Below are positions 10,723 to 22,324 of a stretch of DNA of 64,000 bases, piece after piece. How positions within the stretch are numbered: the stretch's first letter is position 1; each line of letters starts with the position of its first letter. This stretch comes from Cherax quadricarinatus (Eukaryota > Arthropoda > Malacostraca > Decapoda > Parastacidae), in assembly GCF_038502225.1 (NCBI RefSeq), contig NC_091311.1, forward strand, positions 33,694,296 to 33,758,295, given 5' to 3'. The notes beneath the pieces were generated by a model. That model was not told the origin of the DNA, did no database searches, and saw only the letters and a list, made by a program, of their open reading frames with translations. A program made the translations under genes and the position numbers.

Positions 10723-11286
10723 TTAAAGTGTAAATAATCCATATTCATAAATTACGTACACTGTTTGTGTGAATGGTGTTGGCAGCTCCTTTGCCGCCCA
10801 CTACCACTAAAACGTATGGCTTATGCTCTCAGTGGCCCTTATAAACCCAACAACAACAACACACTATCACTCGCCACATACATAATGACGTATGTTATTC
10901 ATTCTAGAGTATATATCATGTTTCTATGTTATTATTAGATGAATAGTGATAGACAAATAAGCCGTAGAGTTGATAAAAGCATCATATTTATGCCTCCCTC
11001 GCCATTTTGCATATACCAACAAGACTCTTCAATAAAGGTAAAAGTGATTTAAATGTTCATTTATCCATTTCATTGGTCATTTTATTTAGTTCTTGTTGTT
11101 TTCTGCATGTAAAACTATAGTTAATATTTAAAAAATGTATTTTTTGTTAATATTTTTGGGTGTCTGAAACGGATTCATTAGATTTACATTAAGTCTTATG
11201 GGAAATATTATTTCGGGTATCGGCCATTTCGCTTTTAGGCCGACCTTCTGGAACGGATTATGGCCGATAACCGAGGGTCCACTGTA

Positions 11287-11466
11287 CCTGGTACAGTGAA
11301 TGGTAGAGATATTATTGAAAGAATTAAGAGTAAGACAAAGAGTAGGATAGCAGATGAACAAGGTGGCTTCAGGAAGGGTAGAGGGTGTGTAGACCAAGTG
11401 TTTACAGTGAAACATATAGGTGAACAGTATTTAGATAAAGGTAAAGAGGTTTTAGTGGCATTTATG
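11287..11466 (+). pseudogene. RTE-like LINE reverse transcriptase fragment
   Basis: The translation gives ERIKSKTKSRIADEQGGFRK, then GRGCVDQVFTVKHIGEQYLD and KEVLVAFM: RT motifs before and at the start of catalytic motif A. The frame is open, but element Ch1 cuts it at TA 11467-11468. The LINE resumes after Ch1 at 14201 with LENAYDR-like sequence (motif A continued), so these two pieces were one before insertion. Confidence 0.8.
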
Positions 11467-12329
11467 TACAGTAGAGCCCCGCTTTATGGCGTTTTGCTTT
11501 ACGGCATTCCGCTAATATGGTCATTTCAAATTATGACCAAAACTCGCTATACGGCTCCCCCCACCTGACTTTCTAATACGGTCACCACGCCCCACCTGGT
11601 TTGTTTACATTCTCTGTGAGATCCGTAAGCACTAAGTCTCCATTATGTCTGGAAACTCCAAAATTTTAAGTGTTTTTAAAAGTTATTTCATATTTTATAT
11701 ATACTCTGATAATTATGCTTATGTATACCTGTACTTAAATAAACTTACATACTGTGCTGGCATGCAGGTACACATTAAAATCAGTAAGAGTGACTTAGGT
11801 CTCCAGACGTCATATTAGTAATGATAATAATAATCACCGAGTCTCATTTAAATGTCATATATTACGTTAATATACACATTTTCATTAATCCATCTATGAT
11901 ATTTTTTTCAAAATTATATAATAAACACAATGTATAACATATAAATATGATAAATACACCCCACAGTAGAATAAATAAACATAAATATGAGATGTGGTAG
12001 CAGAAGACTTGCACAAGTGACGCCATATTAGAAATGATAATAATAATAATAATAATAATAATCACCGAGTCTCATTAAATGTCGTAAATTACGTTAATAT
12101 ACACATTTTCATTAATCCATCCATGATATTTTTTTCAAAATTATATAATAAACACGATACATAACATAAAAAGATGATAAATACACCCCACAATAGAATA
12201 AATAAACATAAATATGAGATGTGGTAGCCAGATATTCTTGGCATCACTTGTACAAGTTAACATTTTCTCTAATCTAACATAAGAGAAAATGTGTTACTGG
12301 GGGTAACTGTAGGAAATTATTCCTTTCAT

Positions 12330-12450
12330 ATGTATGTAAGTTTATTCAGGTATACACAAATACAGTTACACAGATTATCATACATAACAGCATATGTGTA
12401 GAGAACCCAGGATGACCCAAAAAAGTCAGACAGAGTGACTTATTTCCATT
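12330..12450 (-). mobile_element. SINE with (CTTA)n tail, in Ch1
   Basis: Same family as 7661-7778, with GTAAGTTTATTCAGGTATAC at the left and GACTTATTTCCATT at the right. An equivalent copy is at the equivalent place in Ch4 (54045-54164), so the SINE was present before the two Ch elements diverged. Confidence 0.7.
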
Positions 12451-12785
12451 GCCTTCACTCAGAGCACCATTTCTTCTAAAAATGGTATTACATGAGAATG
12501 GGAGAGTTCTTCTTTATTTATTCTACCGTATCAATGTAGAGACAACTTGTACACAATGTAACTTGTACACAAACCAGACGTGTACACTTTGTTTGTTTAC
12601 AAAACTTACCTTCGCCTTGTTTGTTTACATAACTCGACACCTGTCCTCTCTCATGCACTCATTCTTTCTCTCTCTCATTTATTCATTTTATCTCATTTAC
12701 TTACTCCTGACCCTACATTAAGACTACAAATATTTTAAGGTAAGTAATGAGTGAACTGTATATACATTTTATCGCTCTGGGATGC

Positions 12786-13856
12786 TTAACCCTTTGACTG
12801 TTTTCGACGTATAAATACGTCTTACGAGCCAATGTTTCTGACGTATATATACTCAATAATTCTAGCGGCTTCAAATCAAGCGGGAGAAAGCTGGTAGGCC
12901 CACATGTGAGAGAATGGGTCTGTGTGGTCAGTGTGCATCACATAAAAAAAATCCTGCAGCACACATTGCGTAATGAGGAAAAAAAAACTCTGATCATTTT
13001 TTGGAATAAAACGCCGACTTTGAGGTGTATTTTCATATAGTATTTATCGTTGTATTCGCGTTTTCGTGGTCTTAGGTGATAAAATGGAAAACATATTACA
13101 GAAATAGGGATGATTTTCATTACTTTGACGATGAAAACGACCTTGAAACTGAGCTCAAAGTAGCGGAAATGTTCGATTTTTACCAATGTTCAGGAGTAAA
13201 TAAATCACACCACACATCCGATACACATCAACTGGGGAGTCTAATATTCTTCCACTAGTGCACTGATATTATTTATACCATTTTTACAATAATGCAGTAG
13301 TCTGCATAACAGTAAATTTTGTATTTTTTTGTATGAATAAAAAATCAAAATAGAAAGCAATAATAATATAAGAGGGGCCTAGAGATGTGACTAATGAACA
13401 GAGCATATGTTATTTTAGTGCCACGAATGTCTATCTTGTTTATTCTGGACCCTATTTTGAAATTGGCATCTTTTTTAGTTTCTGTGAAATTGTCCAAATT
13501 GCCAATTTCTGACCACCATATTGGGTAGTCCAAATTAGTAAATGGGAGGTTTCTTGTACTCAGCTGATAGATAAAATGGAGTTCTAAAGAAATAGCTATG
13601 AGTTTGGTCAAATGGAACAATGGAATTGGCTGAAAATAGGGCTCAAAGTCGGCGAAATCGCCGATACGTACATGTCGCCGAGACCGCTAACTTCGCGGAG
13701 CATAATTCCATGAGTTTTCAACCAAATTTCGAACTTTTGGTGTCATTACCATCGGGAAAAGATTCTCTATCATTTCATAAGAATTTTTTTTTTCCAAAAT
13801 TTGAGCGACATAGAATGACAGTTTCAGAAAGGAACCTGAAACAGTCAAAGGGTTAA
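12786..13856 (+). mobile_element. pB3: piggyBac MITE, 1063 bp, with TTAA duplication
   Basis: It is bounded by TTAA at 12786-12789 and 13853-13856, with terminal CCCTTTGACTGTTTTCGACG and TGAAACAGTCAAAGGG. A pair of palindromes (CGTATAAATACG near 12809 and CGTATATATAC near 12842) lies inside the left end. No transposase is encoded. The flanks join exactly as the uninterrupted sequence at 54481-54510, so insertion and target duplication are shown directly. Confidence 0.95.
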
Positions 13857-14200
13857 ATATCATAGAATATATGTGTGGGTGGGGTGGCCTGGTAAGGTAG
13901 CCCGGCTGACTACCATACATACCACACTTAATTTCTTACAATAAATACTACTTGTCTCACCCTAGATTAAGACTATAAATATTTTAAGGTAAGTAATGAG
14001 TGCACTATGTGTGTATTGTACTTTTTTATTGTTTTTTGATGCCCAGTTCTACTGCTAACTTAATGTATGTTAGTGTAAACTTGTTATCTAGTATTTGTAT
14101 GCATTTATAAGTGGAAAAAAAGGGTGTTCCACTTTATGGCGATTTCCGCTTTATGGCGGTAGCCTGGAACCTAACCTGCCATATAAGTGGGGCCCTACTG

Positions 14201-14402
14201 TATTTGGAAAATGCATATGACAGGAGGATAGGGGGCAACATGGCAGATGTTGTAAAAGTATGGAATAGGAGGTAGGTTACTGAAAGCAGTGAAAAGTTTT
14301 TACGAGGATAGGCTCTGGTTAGAATATGTAGGAGAGAAGATTATTTCCCAGTAAAAGTAGGCCTTAGACAAGGATGTGTGATGTTACTATGGTTGTTCAA
14401 AA
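14201..14402 (+). pseudogene. RTE-like LINE RT fragment, continuation
   Basis: Continues the RT of 11287-11466: a motif A remainder, then GGRLLKAVKSFYEDR-like and VKVGLRQGCVMLLWLF-like (motif B region). Indels shift the frame near 14260. It is cut at 14403 by element Ch2. Confidence 0.7.
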
Positions 14403-14772
14403 CAGTAGGGCCCCGCTTTACCACGTTCCGCTAATACGAAGATTTCAAATTATGACCAAAACTTGCTATACAGCTCCCCCCAACCTGACTTTCTAATATG
14501 GTCACCGCTCTCCACACGGTTTGTTTACAATCTCCATGAGCTCCATAAGCACCAGGTCTCTCCATTATGTTTGTAAACTCCAAATTTCAAGTGTTTTTAA
14601 AAGTTATTTTATATATACAGTGGACTCCCGTCTTACGATGGCATCGCGTTACGTTAAATTTGCCATACAATACATTTGAACACAAAAATTTTGCCTCGCC
14701 TCACGCTAAAAAACTTGCCTCACGCTATTCGTCGGGACAGGTCCCAGACGAATCACATGTATATTACCTGTC

Positions 14773-15191
<419 letters not shown>

Positions 15192-15217
15192 TTTACCTGT
15201 TCATGTGTGTGTGTTGC

Positions 15218-15552
15218 CTATGCCAGTTGTGGAATCCATTGTGCCTACTTCAAAAATTAAGGAAATGTGTGCAAAGTGGGATGAACTGCAAACCTTTATG
15301 GATGAAAAGCACCCTAACACAGCTATTGCAAGCCGTGCTGGTCACTATTACAATGACAATGTTGTGGCCCATTTCAGGCAAATCTTAAAGGAACGGGAGT
15401 TACAGAGCTCTATGGACAGATTTGTTGTGCGACAGAGGTCCAGTGACTCTCAAGCTGGTCCTAGTGGCATTAAAAGAAGAAGGGAAGTAACCACGGAAAA
15501 GGACTCGATACCTCAAGTCCTAATGGAAGGGGATTCCCCTTCTAAACAATAA
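15218..15552 (+). pseudogene. Tigger transposase C-terminal fragment
   Basis: An open segment of about 110 codons: VVESIVPTSKIKEMCAKWDE, then HPNTAIASRAGHYYNDNVVA, QSSMDRFVVRQRSS and PSGIKRRREVTTEKD, ending GDSPSKQ*. This is the region after the DDE domain with a basic, NLS-like KRRRE. The join to ESIVPTSK is the one seen in Tg8 (52222-52662) and Tg9, so the three belong to one deleted subfamily. It has no start of its own. Confidence 0.8.
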
Positions 15553-16502
15553 CAACTTCAACACTCTCCCCTCCTCCCATCCCATCAATCATCACCCGAT
15601 CTTCAATAAAGGTACATGTCATGTATTCTATTCTTAGTAGAGTATTAATTGTGCATGTCTTCTTAAGTTTGTGTGTATTAAAATTAATATTTCATGTGGT
15701 AATTTTTTTTTCAGACTTTTGGGTGTCTTGCACGAATTAATTTGATTTCCATTATTTCTTATGGGGAAAATTAATTCGCCTTACGATAATTTCGGCTCAC
15801 GATGAGCTCTCAGGAATGAATTAATATCGTAAGGCAGGGGTCCAATGTACTCTCATAATTATACAATAAGGCCCTGCTTTATGGCGTTTTGCCTTACGGT
15901 ATTCCGCTAATAGGGCGATGTCAAATCATGACCAAAATTTGCTATACGGCAAGTGGTCTTTCAAATATGGCGCCCCCACCCGGTTTGTTTACATTTTCCG
16001 TGACCACATCTATTATGTCATGTAACCTTTCAAAATTTCAAGTGTTTTAAAGTTACTGCATATTTTATATGTACTCTGATAATTATACTTATGTGTACCT
16101 GTACCTAAATATACTTACACACTGTGCTGGTGTGCAGGTACACATTAAAATCGCTAAGTCTCTCTCTACTCATGACGCCAATACTCCGTAATAATAATCA
16201 CTCTTGGGCACACTAAATGTCTTATTTTACATCAATATAGGCATTTTCGTTAATCCATCTATGATATTTTCCTCAAAATTATATATGAAACCCATTACAT
16301 AGCATATAAACATGATACATACACTCACAGAATAAAAATTGATGTAAATATAAGACTTGTTTAGAAAGCAGCTGTGCAGGTAGTGTCGGAAGAATTACGT
16401 TTTCTCTAGTCAAACTGGGGGATAACTGTAGAAAAATATTCTTTTCATATGCCTTTACTCTCTATATAGCAATTCACAACCCTTGTGGGTTTAGTGCTTT
16501 TT

Positions 16503-16538
<36 letters not shown>

Positions 16539-16550
16539 ATATTATTATCT
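16503..16550. repeat. Self-complementary (AAT)n/(ATT)n repeat
   Basis: AATAATAATAATAATA switches to TTATTATTATTA within 48 bp, so the tract can fold on itself. It follows a SINE-like tail containing CCCTTGTGGGTTTAGTGC. Confidence 0.9.
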
Positions 16551-17400
16551 TCATTCACTCTAACAATGGTGTGTTGCTGTATGTTTATTTTGAACTAACT
16601 TGTACAACTTGTACACAATGTAAGAGTATTTGTATCGTGAGGTAATTATTATTATAATAAAAAAATATTGAGATAAATGTTTTACAAACTCTTACAAACT
16701 GTACGTGAATGAACTAAAAGTAGACACATATTAATACGCATTTATTTTGCCTGACCAAGCGATAGTCCACTACTTGTTCAGTTTGTGTTCTTACATTGTC
16801 TCAACTCTGTATCTCATTCTCTCTCTCGATTACTCTTTTGTTAACTAGTTGGCTCTCATTGACGATGGTGTCTAAAGTTAGCTGTGATAAAAAGAGAAGT
16901 CGTAAGACTTGCTTTAAGTGCCAAGTTAGAGGATGATGGTGTGCCATTCTAATTTTATTCAATAAACACCCTGCCACTCACCTCTCACACATTAATATTA
17001 ATATTTTAAGGTAAGTAATAAGTGTACTCTGTGTGTATCTTATCTTTTATTGTGTTTTTAATGCCTATTTCTATTGCTAACTTAATATAAGTTAGTGTAA
17101 ACTTGTTGTCTGGCATTTATTGCATATTTTGTGTATGCTCTGATAATAATACTTGTGGCCTGTGTGGTAGCCGGGTGGAGGGACAACATTACGTTTTCTC
17201 TGCTCAGCCATCAGAGAAAACGTGTATGAATCTGCATTTGGCCCAGCCACTCCCTCACTCCGCTTTTGTTTACAATTTTCGGCATGAATTATTCATTAAT
17301 TCTACCTTTGTTTATGAAGGCATCTAAAGGTAGTTGTTACAAATGATTAAATTCAGTGAACAAGGCATGTTGATGTTAATAATATGCTTCTGGGCCACAG

Positions 17401-17454
17401 TGTAGGTAGCAGGTAGGTGTAGCCCAGGCGGGCTACACCTACCGGCTACCTACA
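17401..17454. repeat. Inverted repeat (hairpin) in Ch3
   Basis: TGTAGGTAGC...AGGTAGGTGTAGCCC is followed within a few bases by GGGCTACACCTACC...GCTACCTACA. The arms are about 24 bp with a loop of about 5 bp. It is not a terminator in this eukaryotic context; the role is unknown. Confidence 0.85.
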
Positions 17455-17898
17455 CTGACTTCCTACAAATAAATACTACTCATCTCTCTTCCTATATTAA
17501 GACTACACATATTTTAAAGTAAATAATGAGTGTTCTGTACGTGTATTTTACCTCTCTGGGATGTTTTAAATATCGTATATTAAGTATGAGATGGGGAGCC
17601 AGGGCTACCTACACCTGGGCTACCTGCACCTGACTTCCTACAAATAAGTACTACTCACCTCTCTCCCTACATTACAATTACAAATACTTTAAGATAAATA
17701 ATGAATTTACTGTGAATGTATTTTACTTTGTGTGTTTTTAATGCCTAGTTCTATTACTAACTTAATATAATTTAGTGTAAACTTGTTGTCTGGCATCTAT
17801 ATGCACTTATAAATGGAAAAAATGGCGTTCTGCCTTCCGGCAATGTCTGCTTTCCGGTGACAGCCTGGAACCTAACCCGCCGTATAAGTGAGGCCCTA

Positions 17899-17901
<3 letters not shown>

Positions 17902-17941
<40 letters not shown>

Positions 17942-17990
17942 CGGTGCTGTTTCTGGAAAATAAGTATATTCTATATATATAAGAATTATA
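17902..17990. repeat. (TA)n tract plus scrap of Tigger leader
   Basis: TA repeats (17902-17937) directly follow the Ch3 end. Next comes TTTTCGGTGCTGTTTCTGGA and AAATAAG, which is the Tigger leader found again at 18230-18256, then AT-rich sequence up to the TA that borders Tg4. Confidence 0.8.
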
Positions 17991-18260
17991 CAGTGGACCA
18001 CCGCATACCGTTGGCATCACATAACGATTAATCCGCATACCGCTTGCTTTAATCGCAAAAATTTTGCCTCGCATACTGCTTAAAAACCCGCTCACCGATT
18101 TTCGTCCGAGACGCGTCCAATGTGCGCCCTCAGCCAGCCTCACATGTGCCGCCGGTGGCATTGTTTACCAGCCAGCCTCCGCGGTAACATCCAAGCATAC
18201 AATCGGAATATTTCGTATTATTACAGTGTTTTCGGTGCTTTTTCTGGAAAATAAGTGACA

Positions 18261-20051
18261 ATGGGCCCCAAGAAAGCTTCTAGTGCCAACCCTACAGCAA
18301 TAAGGGTGAGAATTCCAATAGAGATGAAGAAAGAGATCATTGATAAGTATGAAAGTGGAGTGCGTATCGCCGACCTGGTCAGGTTGTACAACAAACCCCA
18401 ATCAACCATCGCTACTATTGTGGGCACCAGAAAGGCAATCAAGGAAGCTGTTCTTGCCAAAGGTTTAACTGTGTTTTCGAAACAAAGATCGCAAGTGATG
18501 GAAGATGTTGAGAGACTCTTATTGGTGTGGATAAATGAAAAACAGCTAGCAGGAGATAGCGTCTCTCAAGCGATCATAAGCGAAAAGGCTAGGAAGTTGC
18601 ATGAGGATTTAATTAAAAAAATGCCTGCAACTAGTGCTGATGTGAGTGAATTTAAGGCCAGCAAAGGTTGGTTTGAGAGATTTAAGAAGCGTAGTGGCAT
18701 ACATAGTGTGATAAGGCATGGTGAGGCTGCCAGTTCGGACCACAAAGCGGCTGAAAAATATATGAAGGAATTCAAGGAGTACATAGAGACTGAAGGACTG
18801 AAACCTGAACAAGTGTTTAATTGTGATGAAACAGGCCTGTTTTGGAAGAAAATGCCAAGCAGGACCTACATTACTCAGGAGGAAAAGGCACTCCCAGGAC
18901 ATAAGCCTATGAAAGACAGGCTTACTTTGTTGATGTGTTCCAATGCTACTGGTGATTGCAAAGTTAAGCCTTTATTAGTGTATCACTCTGAAACTCCCAG
19001 AGCGTTCAGGCAAAAGAATGTCCTCAAGGAGAATTTGTGTGTGCTGTGGAGGGCAAACAGTAAGGCATGGGTCACTAGGGACTTTTTCTATGACTGGTTA
19101 CACCATGCATTTGCCCCCAATGTGAAAGATTACCTAACTGAAAAGAAATTAGAACTTAAGTGCCTCCTGGTGTTAGACAATGCCCCTGGTCATCCTACAG
19201 ACGTGGCAGAGCGACTTTATGGGGACATGAAATTCATTAACATCAAGTTTTTGCCTCCTAATACCACTCCTCTCCTGCAGCCCATGGACCAGCAGGTTAT
19301 TGCAAACTTCAAAAAACTGTACACAAAAGCTCTGTTTGAAAGGTGCTTTGTAGTGACCTCAGAAACTCAACTGACTCTAAGAGAGTTTTGGAGAGAGCAC
19401 TTTAATATCCTCAATTGTGTAAACCTTATAGGTAAGGCTTGGGAGGGAGTGACTAAGAAGACCTTGAACTCTGCTTGGAAGAAACTGTGGCCAGAATGTG
19501 TAGACAAAAGGGATTTTGAAGGGTTTGAGGCTAACCCTGAGAGGATTATGCCAGTTGAGGAATCCATTGTGGCATTGGGAAAGTCCTTGGGGTTGGAGGT
19601 TAGTGGGGAGGATGTGAAAGAGTTGGTGGAGGAGGACAATGAAGAACTAACCACTGATGAGCTGATAGATCAACTTCAACAGCAAGAGGCCAGACCTGAG
19701 GAAACTGCTTCAGAGGAGGGGAGAGAGAAATTGAAGAAGTTGCCTACTACAAAGATTAAGGAAATGTGTGCAAAGTGGCTTGAAGTGCAAACCTTTTTTG
19801 ATGAAAATCACCCTCACACAGCTATTGCAAGCCGTGTTGGCAACCTGTACACTGACAATGTTGTGAAACACTTTAGGGAAGTCATAAAGGAACGAGAGGT
19901 ACAGGCCACTATGGACAGATATGTTGTGCGAAAGAAGTCCAGTGACTCTGAAGCTGGTCCTAGTGGCATTAAAAGAAGAAGGGAAGTAACCCCAGAAAAG
20001 GACTCGACACCTCAAGTCTTAATGGAAGGGGATTCCCCTTCTAAACACTAA
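18261..20051 (+). CDS. Tigger-type (pogo/CENP-B-like) DDE transposase, 596 aa
   Basis: Predicted nuclear transposase that would bind the element ends and cut and paste the element into TA sites. The ATG begins MGPKKASSANP, a start shared by all copies here; an upstream in-frame GTG (18255) is not needed. Residues about 20-60 form a psq-like helix-turn-helix (YNKPQSTIATIV). Residues about 75-150 are a CENP-B/Tc5-type DNA-binding domain (FKASKGWFERFKKRSGIHSV). Residues about 180-375 are the DDE_1 catalytic domain, with D189 (VFNCDETGLFW), D306 (LLVLDNAPGHP) and D343 (LLQPMDQQV). The C-terminus is acidic and then basic (KRRREVTPEKD), probably an NLS. No stop or frameshift is seen. Length fits the family. 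Activity is not shown. Confidence 0.93.
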   Translation: MGPKKASSANPTAIRVRIPIEMKKEIIDKYESGVRIADLVRLYNKPQSTIATIVGTRKAIKEAVLAKGLTVFSKQRSQVMEDVERLLLVWINEKQLAGDSVSQAIISEKARKLHEDLIKKMPATSADVSEFKASKGWFERFKKRSGIHSVIRHGEAASSDHKAAEKYMKEFKEYIETEGLKPEQVFNCDETGLFWKKMPSRTYITQEEKALPGHKPMKDRLTLLMCSNATGDCKVKPLLVYHSETPRAFRQKNVLKENLCVLWRANSKAWVTRDFFYDWLHHAFAPNVKDYLTEKKLELKCLLVLDNAPGHPTDVAERLYGDMKFINIKFLPPNTTPLLQPMDQQVIANFKKLYTKALFERCFVVTSETQLTLREFWREHFNILNCVNLIGKAWEGVTKKTLNSAWKKLWPECVDKRDFEGFEANPERIMPVEESIVALGKSLGLEVSGEDVKELVEEDNEELTTDELIDQLQQQEARPEETASEEGREKLKKLPTTKIKEMCAKWLEVQTFFDENHPHTAIASRVGNLYTDNVVKHFREVIKEREVQATMDRYVVRKKSSDSEAGPSGIKRRREVTPEKDSTPQVLMEGDSPSKH

Positions 20052-20098
20052 CACTCTCTCTCCCCTCCTCCCATCCCATCAATCATCACCAGATCTTC

Positions 20099-20104
20099 AA
20101 TAAA
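20099..20104 (+). promoter_or_regulatory. Poly(A) signal AATAAA of Tg4
   Basis: AATAAA lies 48 bp after the transposase stop and is followed at once by AGTAAGTG. In sister copies the same place reads AATAAAGGTAAGTG (34491, 36971, 55843), so the poly(A) hexamer overlaps a consensus 5' splice-site sequence. Confidence 0.75.
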
Positions 20105-20307
20105 AGTAAGTGTCATGTAAGTGTGCATGCCTTTTTCAGTTTGTGTGTATTAAAATTAACATTTCATGTGGTAAAAAAATTTTGGGTGTCTTGCACGGAT
20201 TAATTTGATTTCCATTATTTCTTATGGGGAAAATTCATTCGCATACCGATTATTTCGCATACCAATGACCCCTCTTGCGCGGATTAAAATCGGTATGCGG
20301 GGGTCCA

Positions 20308-20437
<130 letters not shown>

Positions 20438-20933
20438 GTCTCCCTCAACATTCGCGAGGGTTAGGAGATCAAGAGCCTCGCGAATGTTGAAAAACCGTGA
20501 ATGTTTGGTGCCCCAATATATTGTAGGGAAATATAATACAATACTGCTTCCTTAACTTGCTGAACCATGAACAATCATAAAATACATGAAAACGTCGTAA
20601 ATTGTACTAAATATATACATGTTATGCTTTAATAACATGTATGTTATTAAATACCACAGACTCCGCCAATGCCTCCACCACTTCCCCAACCACTGCGAGT
20701 CCCTACTACCCTCCCTCCGACCCCCGCAACTGGCAGCCAGCCCTCCCACCACTCTGTGTGGTGAGTGTTTTGTTTGTTCATTATTTGCTATTAAACTACA
20801 GTATAAATAATGTAAACCCATTCATGACTGCATATTGGAATGGCTATTCGGACAGGTATTGGACAGTGACATCATGTGTTTAATCTTGAACACAGCAAAG
20901 AATCAAACATTTCTGCTACTGCTAATAATAACA

Positions 20934-20976
<43 letters not shown>

Positions 20977-21104
20977 GATATAATTGAAGAAGGAAATTGT
21001 ACAAAAATACGAGGGAGTGGTTGACACATCATCAGTGTGGCTTTGTTTATGCTGGAGTGAGTATTAGTCTCCCTGCTCTTCCAAACATTTCACAATAATT
21101 CAGC

Positions 21105-21225
21105 GGCTGAGGCAGTGGTATTTAATAACATATATGTTATAAATAATAATAGTACATATTAATAACATGTATTATTATTATTAATAACATGTATGTTATT
21201 AAATACCACTGCCTCAATCGCTTCC
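21105..21225. repeat. Local palindrome bordering the satellite
   Basis: GAGGCAGTGGTATTTAATAA, CATATATGTTAT and later ATAACATGTATGTTATTAAA, TACCACTGCCTC form a hairpin with an AT-rich loop. Its right arm runs straight into the first satellite unit, so it may be the seed of the array. Confidence 0.75.
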
Positions 21226-21745
21226 TCACCAGCTGCCTCACCCACTGCCTCAGTCGCTGCTTCAACAGTTGCCTCAATCGCTGCCCCAACAGCTGCCTCA
21301 ATGGCTTCCTCAACAGCTGCCTCACCCACTGCCTCAATCGCTGCCTCAGTGACCACTGCCTCAATCGCTGCCTCAACAGCTGCCTCAATTGCTGCCTCAA
21401 CAGCTGCCTCAACAGCTGCCTCAATCGCTGCCTCAACAGCTACCTCAAACGCTGCCTCAATCGCTGCCTCAACAGCTGCCTCAATCCCTGCCTCAACAGC
21501 TGCCTCATGCACTGCCTCAACAGCTGCCTCAACAGCTGCCTCAACAGCTGCTTCACCCACTGCCTCAATCGCTGCCTCAACAGCTGCCTCACCCACTGCC
21601 TCAATCGCTGCCTCAACAGCTGCCTCACCCACTGCCTCAATCGCTGCCTCACCCACTGCCACAATCGCTTCCTCAACAGCTGCCTCAATTGCTGCCTCAA
21701 CAGCTGCCTCAACAGCTGCCTCAACCACTGCCTCTACCACTCCAG
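21205..21745. repeat. 12-bp satellite (GCTGCCTCAACA)n
   Basis: About 44 units alternate GCTGCCTCAACA, GCTGCCTCAATC and ACTGCCTCACCC. Twelve is a multiple of three, so all six frames can stay open (Ala-Ala-Ser-Thr, Leu-Pro-Gln-Gln and others); none has codon or composition features of a protein gene. Confidence 0.93.
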
Positions 21746-21902
21746 TCGCACTCAATCTACAAGTACCAAACACAATGAATTATTGTGAAATGTTTAGAAG
21801 AGCAGGGAGACTAATGCTCACTCCAGCATAAACAAAGCCACACTGACTATGTGTCAACCACTCCCTCGTATTTTTGCACAACTTCCTTCTTCAATTATAT
21901 CG

Positions 21903-21934
<32 letters not shown>

Positions 21935-22285
21935 GCTATTGTTATTATTAGCAGTAGCAGAAATGTTTGATTCTTTGCTGTGTTCAAGAGTAAACACATG
22001 TCACCGTCTAATACCTGTCCGAATAACCATTCCAATATGCAGTCATGAATGGGTTTACATTATTTATACTGCAGTTTAATAGCAAATAATGAACAAACAA
22101 AACACTCACCACACTGAGTGGTGGGAGGGCTGGCTGCCAGTTGCGGGGGTCGGAGGGAGGGTAGTAGGGACTCGCAGGTGGCGGGAAACTTGAATATGAT
22201 TTGGCGGCTGGGAATTTGGCGGTTGGGAATTCGCAAATGTGTGAAGCCCGCGAAAGCTGAAAACGTGAATGTTGAGGGAGACCTG

Positions 22286-22324
<39 letters not shown>
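22286..22324. repeat. (TA)n then (CA)n microsatellite
   Basis: A TA tract passes into ACACAC between the foldback element and the next MITE. Confidence 0.93.

Larger units (their letters stand above)
8555..11284 (+). mobile_element. Tg2: diverged, non-autonomous Tigger-like element with captured repeats
   Basis: The ends are CAGTGGACCCTCGGGTAAC and ATAACCGAGGGTCCACTG; TA follows at 11285-11286 but CA precedes. After about 105 bp of 5' sequence comes a TTC/TCC tract (8663-8950), a reversed piece of the composite piggyBac interior (8951-9690), then two tandem copies of a Tigger 5' UTR plus N-terminal coding piece (9760-10140, 10180-10520), a 24-bp minisatellite and a Tigger 3' end. It has no DDE domain. 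Confidence 0.75.
11469..14200. mobile_element. Ch1: CAGTAGGGCC-family DNA element carrying pB3
   Basis: It starts CAGTAGAGCCCCGCTTTATG and ends ATAAGTGGGGCCCTACTG, with TA on each side (11467-11468, 14201-14202). It is 2.73 kb including a 1.07-kb piggyBac insertion. No transposase frame is visible. It contains a tandem duplication of about 210 bp (near 11800-12010 and 12010-12220), a SINE (12330-12450) and TTTTAAGGTAAGTAATG twice. It interrupts an RTE-like LINE. TIR and TA suggest a Tc1/mariner-superfamily non-autonomous element; the family is not one I can name. Confidence 0.8.
15864..17901. mobile_element. Ch3: CAGTAGGGCC-family element, no internal duplication
   Basis: CAATAAGGCCCTGCTTTATG to ATAAGTGAGGCCCTACTG, with TA at 15862-15863 and 17902-17903. 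It has one copy of the block that is duplicated in Ch1 and Ch4. It carries a retroelement tail (CACAACCCTTGTGGGTTTAG near 16467) followed by ATA/TAT repeats, several AAGGTAAGTAAT sites, and a strong hairpin at 17401-17454. It has no coding region. Confidence 0.75.

Noticed and set aside
17401..17454. Rho-independent terminator
   Set aside because: A strong hairpin but in a eukaryotic DNA element, without a following T run or a gene upstream.
21159..21831. Ala-Ser-Thr and Leu-Pro-Gln repeat proteins on both strands (possible antifreeze or mucin-like)
   Set aside because: The 12-bp satellite lies in a foldback DNA element; no promoter, signal peptide or splice context supports a gene.
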